Shown here in pieces: positions 56,081-64,000 of a DNA stretch of 64,000 bases. Source of the stretch: Cylicocyclus nassatus (taxonomy: Eukaryota > Nematoda > Chromadorea > Rhabditida > Strongylidae). Below the pieces are notes generated by a model that saw only the letters and a list, made by a program, of their open reading frames with translations, ran no database searches and was not told the DNA's origin. Every line of letters starts with the position of its first letter. Position 1 is the stretch's first letter. The position numbers were made by a program, and so were the translations under genes. The DNA lies in the NCBI GenBank assembly GCA_958299035.1, contig CATQJL010000223.1, positions 10,157,753-10,221,752 of the forward strand, in the 5' to 3' direction.

Positions 56081-58159
56081 ATGGAAAACGTAGAACTTTG
56101 TCCTCTTTGTAATCATGTTGTGCAAGTTGAAAATAACAACAGAGAATATCGATACAGTCTTGCCAACACAGAATATCGATACAATCTAAGTGCATGTCAT
56201 GGATCTCGCAAAATGAAGTGCTTAGAGCTTATGAAGCACACGCAGAGTATGGCAACGTCATCAATGGATGTGTTGCAGCTGTTTATTTATGCGGTAAGTC
56301 ATCGGAAAATAATGAGCAGATTTGATTGTTATTTATAGCTTTCTACCATTCTCATTTTTTATAATTCCTCTATTATCACAATGGCTTCTATGCAAGCTGA
56401 CGTTGAACATTGTAAAAAGAACCAAAATCCCATGAGGAAGGAAATCGAGGAAAGAAGAAAATTGCAAGGGAACAAAAATCCGGACCCTGTCTGCGAGGCT
56501 CTACGCAAACTCAAAATCAGCCTCAGTCAAATACCTATCGGGGTCAATGCAACTCCTAATATTCAAACTATCAATGTAACTTTTGATGCAACGACTTACG
56601 GACTCAAGGGTTCGAATGCTGACAAGGTAAATGTGACTGTTTCCTACTTCCAGCAATGTGGTAAGGTGGGTCGCCTAAAGACACCTAATATATTCCCAGA
56701 GAAATATGACATTGTAGAATAGAACATGCCATGGTTTTGCTGACGCTGATGAGTGCTATCAAAAGGAATTCGAAACAGCGTTTAGGCATATCAAATTTCC
56801 GGTCTGTTTTTGGATGTTTTTTTAGGAATTCACTTGGCCCATAAACAGAGGCGTTTTACCTCCTTTTTGTTGCATTGTTGAGCGTGCAGAGCAATAATCC
56901 GCAACAAAATTGAGTTTGTTCAGGGTTATGATGTCAAGCTCGAATCTGCGGCGTACAATCTTTCTCGAAGATTTATGAAAAAGTTCGAAGACAAATTCTC
57001 GCTGCTCCCGCATAAACTACCCACAGAGTGGGAAAAATTATTAGATGATCTACAAAGCGAATATTATTTTTCCTTTTTCAACGAAAAATCTCGGTAGGTT
57101 TTCTTTCATCTCTTAAAAACATGGTGGGCATCGAAGTATGCATATCAGTAAAGAATCTCTTTAGTGCAAATCTTGCAGTCGAACATGCAATTGCAGAGCT
57201 TGGTACGATAATTGCAAGGAAGAATCATATTGAGGAAAGCCCTATCCTACGTATTTTCTTTAGAGCAAATCATTTGATGTTCGCGTCCCCAGCAGGCGCT
57301 ATAATTTACGAGGGGTATAGCACCCCACGTCGCCAACACCGGCGATTGGCGATCGCCAGTCGCTATCACTGGCGAATCGATACGCATGGAAAACACAGAA
57401 TACTGGCGGTCCAGTCGCCAGTATTCTGTGTCTTCCATGCGATACTTACTGTATACTTTAAATTACGGCATGTTCAATCGATACTGGTGTCTGCCAATAG
57501 TAGCAGTTGACGATCGAGTGGTAGCGACTGGCAGTCGCTAGTTCGAGCGACTACACTACTGATACATTTCGATTTCACTCGTGATAACTTGTTAACATCA
57601 ATAGCTATGAAGTTCAGTCGCCGATTTCAGCTACTGATTGCCATCGTCAATATCGGCGACAAAAAATTGCCGGTGTTACACGCATTTGATGCATATCAAT
57701 CGAAAGGGTGCTTTGCTCGTTTAAAAGTATAGCGGCAGCCTCCCAGAAATGAATTAGCGCCTGAAGTCAACGAGAGGATTTTTGAGCATATTTTTTCAAC
57801 AAAAAAAGCAGTCGCTTTTATGCATGGCTTGAGTGGATCACAAATACTGCTGTGCGAGGGTTATTGCGAATGGATGACTACCACTTATAAAGTGATAGTT
57901 ACCCTATTCACGAACTTCATCATAACAAATATGATATCCTGGTTAACAGCACCAAAGTGAGGCAGGAGTAAACTTTTTTCAGAAATTGAAAGACTGGGAT
58001 GGATACGGATGCAGCATGATACCCTATCCAGAAATCACTTCCTTTCAACTGTACAGTGGACAGATCCTGATATTCTGTGTGGCTGCTAATTTAACCTGTC
58101 ACGTGGCCAATAACACACTAGTCGTCTGGGATTACAACTATACTATTTTTGACAATTGA
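56081..58159 (+). CDS. Eight-exon gene model, about 425 aa, unidentified
   Basis: Exons 56081-56293, 56339-56626, 56718-56801, 56826-56876, 56924-57093, 57165-57314, 57747-57891 and 57983-58159 join in one frame; introns are 24-91 bp except the 432-bp sixth. Pieces: CPLCNHVVQVENNNREYRYS, NRTCHGFADADECYQKEF, GYDVKLESAAYNLSRRFMKK, EWEKLLDDLQSEYYFSFFNE, AFMHGLSGSQILLCEGYCEW, KLKDWDGYGCSMIPYPEITS. The Cys and N-x-S/T content fits an extracellular protein, but no clear signal peptide is seen, so the first exon may be wrong. The 24-bp third intron (GTCTGT...TTTTAG) is very short and is the weakest join. AATAAA lies 70 bp after the stop. Confidence 0.65.
57318..57690. mobile_element. Foldback MITE inside intron 6 of the 56.1-58.2 kb gene
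   Basis: An inner hairpin, GCATGGAAAACACAGAATAC with CGCCAGTATTCTGTG and its continuation (57385-57440), plus outer AACACCGGC and GCCGGTGTT. It accounts for the unusually long intron. Confidence 0.75.
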
Positions 58160-58228
58160 TTTAGTTTTGTAGCTATTGTTGTTTATTTTGCACCCCTGAA
58201 TAATGTGGCTTTGTAAAGAGACGGCAGC

Positions 58229-58234
58229 AATAAA
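58229..58234 (+). promoter_or_regulatory. Polyadenylation signal AATAAA
   Basis: AATAAA 70 bp after the stop of the upstream gene model, in AT-rich sequence. Confidence 0.55.
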
Positions 58235-58689
58235 TTTGATTTATATAGAACTCAAAGTTTGTGCAGTAAGAAAAGTGCGTGGTTTATACTCCTTATGCGT
58301 GAACCGACTCAGCTTAAACTTTGCTGTTTTCTAAAATGGATAGGATTTTGACGCAGCTTGAAAAGAATTCGCAACAACCCTTCCCTTTTTGAAGGTGTAG
58401 CTTCTGTTGCAAATGCTACAAATTTAACTTTGTACCTCACAAATATGAAAGTTGAAGAACTCAGTAGTGACTACAAAAAAGAATGAATTCTAACATGCTT
58501 AGCCCTTGGAAGAGTTTTTTGATTTCTTTCCTTTTTTCTCCCACCAAAACCAACAAATTCGGAGCGTCTTGCATGTTGATCGCATGTTGACGTATACACA
58601 AAAAAGCAAACTTTTGGACAGCAAATCAAGTATATGGCAAAAAGGGAAAACTTGATAGCGTCGAGTGCAGATCTCACATGCCAAGATAC

Positions 58690-58928
58690 CAGTGGCGTAC
58701 CCAGGATTTCCGTTCGGGGGGGGGGGGGGGAGGCGACAAAAAATTTTTCGGATCAAGGGGCGTGCTTTTGCAGGGCTAATTTAAATTTTCAACAATCTTT
58801 GAAAATTATTTTAACTATTTATAAGTAAAAACAAGTTCTCACACTTTTTTAACACATTTGAGTAACTTTCAAAATTTTCGCGACCCATTCTCGGGGAAGG
58901 GGGGGGGGACGCGCTCGGTACGCCACTG
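58690..58928. mobile_element. Complete hAT MITE, 239 bp
   Basis: CAGTGGCGTACCCAGG and CTCGGTACGCCACTG termini with exact 8-bp duplication CAAGATAC (58682-58689, 58929-58936). Reference copy for remnants at 3520, 13195 and 33518. Confidence 0.96.
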
Positions 58929-59203
58929 CAAGATACAGTATTCGAATGTATGATAGAGAAACAACAAATGGTACACTTTGACTGAAGTACTTCGCTACGA
59001 GAATCCTCCTAATCGAACGTCTATAGGGTCAATTTTTGTTGAATTATTTGTTCTAGTCAACACATGTCCAGCGCATCGGGAAAGTAACAAGGTCGCACTT
59101 TAGACAAAGTGTGAGATAAGAACAAAGAACACACCTATGGAATTAAACGGTTTCTTTTTTCCCGCATTCTTCAATCGATAGTGCCACTTTAGAAAGCCAA
59201 AAA

Positions 59204-59505
59204 CTTACTTACTAAGATACTTAAATGGCCCATTTGCGCGAGGTACGAGCACGAGCGCAGAAGTTTCCATTTTTTCTTATTCCTCGCTTCAGACGTCCAC
59301 GATCTTTTTGGTTGATGTCGGTGGCTGCCTCCACGAGTTTCAGGGACGAAAACCGTATCCAGTTGATTTTTCAGCTGGTCTATCCGTTCCAAGAACAGTT
59401 TGCCCATCTCGTTGGAGGTTTTCCTCGGGGACGTTTGGCTTCGGAAGCATCCACTCCAATGTTCTTAATGTCCATCTGTCGTCTGTTCTTCTCATGATGT
59501 GACTA
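59204..59505 (-). mobile_element. RTE-type LINE 3' fragment, second copy
   Basis: Minus strand: HIMRRTDDRWTLRTLEWM, then HRHQPKRSWTSEARNKKKWK in the next frame, with a tail TAGTAAGTAAGT. Same family as 4493-4832 but keeps more of the 3' coding end. No duplication identified. Confidence 0.8.
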
Positions 59506-59897
59506 TCGAACAATTTATCAAACAAGTAAAAAATGTTTTTAGCAATTTGAATAAATCGGACTCAATATTCAATAGTCTCGGAATCACTGAAATTCTATTT
59601 GATGATACGGTGGAAAAAATGGCAGCTATCGAAAATTGAGACAGCATCGATTTGTATCATAAGATTTCGTATAGATTCGGAATTTGTCGAAATGTGTTCA
59701 AAATGCCTCAAAAATGGAATGTGAAATCGTACACAAAAATTTTTAATTTTATGGAAATTTGAACATCGTATGATCACCCGTTTTCCTCCATTTTGCGAAG
59801 TACTATTGCATTTCAATTTGTTTGCGACAATACTGTTTTGAAATTACAAATCATCCTGCTCTTTTTTTAACGACCATGACAACTTGTTTCGGTTTCT

Positions 59898-60328
59898 CTC
59901 AGACAATGGAACGGACCCCTCCGGCGCAGAAATGGCAGAGCCGCGGGGTTTCCCCAGCGGGGTGTCTGCCACTCGTGCTTCGGAGCCCTCCGATTTTGTG
60001 CGCCGGAGACCTCCCATTTCTGCTCCGGAGCCCTCCCATTTTGTGCTCCGGACCCCTCCGATTTTCTTCTCCGCGGCTCGTCCGAATCTGGCGGACTCGC
60101 GCCGGGCAAATCTCTCCGCCGCGGCTCTGCCAAATCTGGCGTACCTCCGGAGCAGAAATGGCGTACCTTTGCAGCAGATCCGGAGAAGGGTCCCACGCCT
60201 GCCGGTGACGTCACCGCGACCTACAAGAAGGGACCGCCCCCTCGCCCCGCTCTCATTGGTCAACTGGGTCCGCCGCGACTCTGGCAGATTTCGACTGTCC
60301 GCCGGAGGGGTCCGATCGATTGTCTGAG
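59898..60328. mobile_element. 431-bp GC-rich MITE with CTCAGACAAT ends
   Basis: CTCAGACAATGGAACGGACC and complement of CTCAGACAATCGATCGGACC, then CCTCCGGCG in both arms. The 115-147 codon frames on both strands in this island come from its GC-rich repeats (CCGGAG, CTCCG), not from a protein. Confidence 0.88.
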
Positions 60329-60500
60329 CTTGACAATAATAAACTTTTGGTGAAATTCTGAAAGATTGATAAGTGTTTCGCCGTAGCTAACGTGTGCGAT
60401 GTGGATAACAAGTGTGAGATTATTTTGATTGAAAACTAGATTTTCAACTTTCATTCCTCAATAAATGCGCCATTGAATGCAGGTTACAAAAGTGCCTCAT

Positions 60501-60675
60501 TTATTTCTCGAGTGTTTTTCCAAGCGAAGTACTAGCAATTACTTTCTTAGAACTCCTCCTGGGTTTCTTTGCCAAATCTCTCTGGAACCTGGCCAAGACT
60601 CGTACGCAGTGCTTGCGCCGCCAACTGTCTCGGACACAAGCGGCTAGGACTTTGTTTCCTTTTGCGCGTCCTCCA
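60501..60675 (-). CDS. Terminal exon of a basic protein, unidentified
   Basis: After TTGATCAG the minus strand reads GGRAKGNKVLAACVRDSWRR, KHCVRVLARFQRDLAKKPRR and SSKKVIASTSLGKTLEK to TAA, 57 residues, very basic and GC-richer than its surroundings. A donor GAT|GTATGT lies upstream at about 60735, but the preceding exon reads into a stop within a few codons and is unresolved. A nucleic-acid-binding or ribosomal-type protein is possible by composition only. Confidence 0.5.
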
Positions 60676-60907
60676 CTGATCAAGGTAGGTATTGTGTAAT
60701 ACCAAAGTTTAAAAAAAATCAGTTTTTCAAACATACATCAGTCTCCGACCTAGTTATAGTCGTTTGATTGATGCAAAACTTCCCGAATCTTCCGTTTATT
60801 TGGCCATAATGGGTGATTTAGTCCGGCATTGTGATATTTTAACACAACAAAGGAAGCTAGTCTGTAAGATCGACAGTTATACATGAGCCTCCTATCAAAG
60901 ACACTTA

Positions 60908-61374
60908 CAAGGAAGGATGGTTGGTCGTAGTGGCCTTTTGAGATGAGTTGTATACCAAATTAGAGGGCATAAAACGCTGATCTCAAATACGTCTTCCTTA
61001 TCTGCGGCGCGTTCCTGCGTTCCTTGAGCATTTATTGGAGAAAAAACTTGAATGTGCAAATAATAAAAAAAACATAGTTACATTCTTCCTAGCGCTTAAA
61101 CGGACTAGTGGTAATCCTTCCAGCACTCTAAAAAGTAAATACTTTTAGGTGAGATATATCCGCACTCCGTATGTCTCATTCATGCGCTGGGGGAGTTTTA
61201 GCAACTGTTTTTATCCCGGAAAAAATTCATTTTTTGCTCCTTAAACGCTCATAACTCCTTGTTGAAGAATGCTCTGCAGATATGAAGGACAGATTTGGAA
61301 TCAGCAATTTATGCCCTTCAATGCGGTGTACAAATCATCGCAAAAGGCCACTTCAACTGACCATCCTTCCCTTG
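60908..61374. mobile_element. TIR element with TTA duplication, copy 3
   Basis: CAAGGAAGGATGGTTGGTCG and the complement of CAAGGGAAGGATGGTCAGTT, each followed by TGGCCTTTTG; TTA on both sides (60905-60907, 61375-61377). Confidence 0.88.
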
Positions 61375-61470
61375 TTAGAACAGTGCTCCTAAACTCTAAC
61401 GCCCTGCATTGAATGACATAGGAACCAAAAGTGTTCGTCTGTATCGATTTCTCTTGCCGTCTAATTACAG

Positions 61471-62233
61471 AGGCAAGCTATTTGGTAGAACATTCGCGAG
61501 GAAATCTGCGAAAATCAAGTGGTTTTACTGCTGTACGAAATGATTCACAGTGCAATCGCCATTGCTTACTTTTCGGGCAAATTTTCGCGAAAGGTCTAGA
61601 AGAGCTCAGCGAGGCAGCGTCGTTCGCGAACATTCTCGACATCTATAAGTACACGTCGAATGCACTTTTGCAGACGTGTTTGTCTCGGCATGCACCATGT
61701 CGTTTTGATTTGCTTTTTTCGGACTTTGATGCTTTAAAATCACTTTCTCCACATCTTAGCATATATCATACATCGCTTGCTTCTATTCTGAGGAGGAAAT
61801 TCGTAATTTTTCATGTGTTTCTAACAAAAATTTAGTTTGAAACCTTTCTTGAAATTACTTACTGTTGCTTTCTACCAAATTGTTTTATAAATTGCACCAA
61901 ATTCTAAATCTTTGTAGTTTCTGATTTCAGCGAATCCATTTGATTGACATGGCTCAGAAAGGGAAAATCATGCACTTTTGCAAAAGTCAACCAAGCAAAA
62001 ATCAATATTACCAACATATCGCAGAGATACAAGCACAAACAGAAAAGTCAAATAGTTTGTTTAGAATTTTGTTTCTTCTAAATGCTAAAACGCCTCACAA
62101 AATTCAATTTCGTGCTCATTTGTGGTTCTGTGACTTAGTTTTCTCAATTAAAATTCGTGCTGGTCGGATAAAGCGAATAGGTACAATTTTCGAATCCTCC
62201 AATCAAAATTTCGAATTTTCTTTTTTTTTTTGA
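61471..62233 (+). CDS. Two internal exons of an unidentified gene
   Basis: Exon 61471-61802 (after CTAATTACAG, before GTAATT) contains HCLLFGQIFAKGLEELSEAA, SFANILDIYKYTSNALLQTC and FDLLFSDFDALKSLSPHLSI. After a 128-bp intron ending TTTCAG, exon 61931 onward reads RIHLIDMAQKGKIMHFCKSQ in phase. The end of the second exon is uncertain; I carried it to the frame's stop. Upstream exons not found; family unknown. Confidence 0.5.
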
Positions 62234-62537
62234 AGGCTCAAACAAGCGTGGTAAGATGAACATTTTTTTATGTGTTAATAAAAAATAGATGGCACAAATT
62301 AAACTATTTTCAAACATTTTCAAAACGAGCTTATGGGCCAAATGCGTACGAACGTGTCATAACAAAAATTTTCGCATTTTCTAGGTTTCTCTACGCATAA
62401 TAGAAAAAAAAGGAAATGTTTTCTATAGAATAATGTCCGCATGTAGGTGTAAGCGAAAAGGAAATTTTATTTTCTTTGGAGAATTTTAAATATTCAAAAT
62501 AAATACAAAAGTCGTTGAATTGTATGCATTTGCATCC

Positions 62538-63051
62538 CTGTGGCAGCCCACTCCTGTGAATATAATTTCACTTCAAGCGTTAAAAATCATTAAATTGATG
62601 GCAAGAATCATAATTGTGTTGCCAAGCCCATGATGTCGAACACAAACTTTTCTTTCTCGCAAACTGGATGATGAATGCAATCATGTGACTCACTCTCGTG
62701 CATTCAGTTTCAGTATCAAAGCGCAGAACGCGAACACTTCACAAATAAAATGATCAAAGTTTAGGATTTTATTTTGGGAATAGAACATCGCAATTATGTA
62801 GCCCGAAAAAGTTTCCAAGTTGATGATGGAATTTCCAAAATAAAATCCTAAACTTCGTGTTTCTTTTTTGTAGAGTGTGCGTTCTCCGCTTTGATACTGA
62901 ACATGAATGCACTAGAGTGAGCCACATGATCCATTCATCATCCAATTTGCGAAGTAAAAAAGTTTGTGTCAGACAGCACGGGCATGGCAACTTAGCCCCT
63001 AACCCTAAAGATTTGATGATTCCTGCAAAATAATTAACTGGGCTGCCACAG
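62538..63051. mobile_element. Foldback element, 514 bp
   Basis: CTGTGGCAGCCCA and TGGGCTGCCACAG ends. Arms pair through ACTGGATGATGAATG, CAGTATCAAAGCG and TTTAGGATTTTATTTTGG with their complements. Confidence 0.85.
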
Positions 63052-64000
63052 CTGCCAAATATGTGATTACGATCTTCATGTAAATGCTATCGCATTCATC
63101 AATTCAATGACTGTATTTTTCATTCTCTAATCTGCACTTAGTTGAAATGACTCCAAAAATTGCTAATGTATCGGTTTTTTTTAATAAAAAAAAAGAAGAT
63201 AGATTCTTTTTGAATAAATTTTTGAGTTGGACAAATTTTTAGGTTTCACCTTATCAAGTAAAGACCACTTTATAATTGGAGAAATGGGACGAGATAAGAC
63301 TACTGGCATTTTGTTTTGTTTTACTGCAATGGTCTACATTTGAGTGTGATCGTATATTGTTATTTTATTGACAAAAGTTTAGCATGTTGCTCAAGAAAAA
63401 TCTCTTATCATTGCGACTATCGGACAATGACAGGTCAAAGCGCTCAAAGACGCTTTTTTGCGCTAGACTGACAGGAATATATGCTACAGAATTGCTGGGC
63501 GTAAAATAAGCCGATTATTTTGCAAAGGCCTATTTTTTCGCCGACATGAAGATTTAGGAATTTTTCGAGCAATACACTGGGCATGGTGACAGGGTGGGAG
63601 ATTGTAATCTATACTTTAGGTAAATGTTCAACTGTATAAAAAAATTCTTTTTTAGGCTCTATAAGCTAAAAACTTTGAACCTGAGTTTTTTTTCATGAGA
63701 TCAAAACTGTGAATCAGACAAGCTTATTACAAGAATACAGAAGATGTGGCATTCACAATATTCGTAAGCTTGTGCCATGTCTTTAGCAATAGAGATTTCA
63801 TTCTTGACGATCACTTTACATGTTCTGGTAGAGGTTCTGTTTAGAGATAAACTATGTAGAAAGATCCACTTCAAAGATTATAGGGCTTTGGTGTTGAAAG
63901 AGCGAGGTATAAGGTACTTTTTCTGCAGTTTTTCTTTTTCTTATACTGCCACATCTTCTGTAGTTGAACCTTTAAAATACGAGAATTCGAGTGTGCTGCT
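63052..64000. other. No recognised gene
   Basis: AT-rich, no supported exon or repeat border. Confidence 0.45.

Noticed and set aside
59844..60327. Overlapping 115-147 codon frames on both strands
   Set aside because: They lie in a GC-rich MITE with inverted ends; the residues repeat with the CTCCGG-type units and the frames mirror each other on both strands.

Overview
Nuclear DNA of an invertebrate animal, most probably a nematode. It is AT-rich with many homopolymer runs. The protein-coding signal lies in short exons separated by introns of about 30-90 bp with TTTCAG-type acceptors, and a sequence matching 20 of the 22 bases of the nematode SL1 trans-spliced leader sits at 15554-15575. There are no operons, Shine-Dalgarno sites or long host ORFs; most long open frames are shadows or lie in transposons. 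Species cannot be named from the sequence alone.

The window is dominated by nested mobile elements, many with exact ends. 0-7 kb: a mariner-type MITE, a Ty3/gypsy pol remnant, an RTE fragment with target-site duplication inside an old segmental duplication (second copy at 34.6-37.4 kb), and a perfect 39-bp palindrome. 7.1-13 kb: a 3.2-kb terminal-inverted-repeat element holding a second TIR element and a Helitron, then exons of a host gene whose last codons are interrupted by a 1.27-kb hAT element. 13.3-27.2 kb: three copies of a 2.5-3.4 kb unit carrying remnants of a minus-strand gene. Separate copies were hit by two Helitrons, a mariner MITE, an 801-bp hAT and a 767-bp insertion that contains the SL1-like sequence; the uninterrupted copies act as built-in empty sites.

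28.1-33.06 kb is the most unusual part: a 4942-bp hAT-type element (27-bp identical terminal inverted repeats starting CAGGG, 8-bp duplication GTTGACAC). I see no transposase in it. It carries intron-bearing minus-strand exons, including three exons recognisable as the nuclear pore membrane glycoprotein gp210 and a separate eight-exon model. It looks like a gene-capturing (Pack-type) hAT.

33-43 kb: more MITEs, the end of a three-exon host gene (39.7-40.9 kb), and a relative of the repeat that the large hAT entered. 43.0-47.65 kb: a nearly intact CR1/Jockey-type LINE with ORF1, an endonuclease/reverse-transcriptase ORF2 broken by one stop codon, and a (TGAAAA)4 tail. 48.9-64 kb: small host gene models (a 95-aa two-exon model, a 425-aa eight-exon model at 56.1-58.2 kb, a basic terminal exon at 60.5 kb, two exons at 61.5-62.2 kb) between many foldback and MITE elements.
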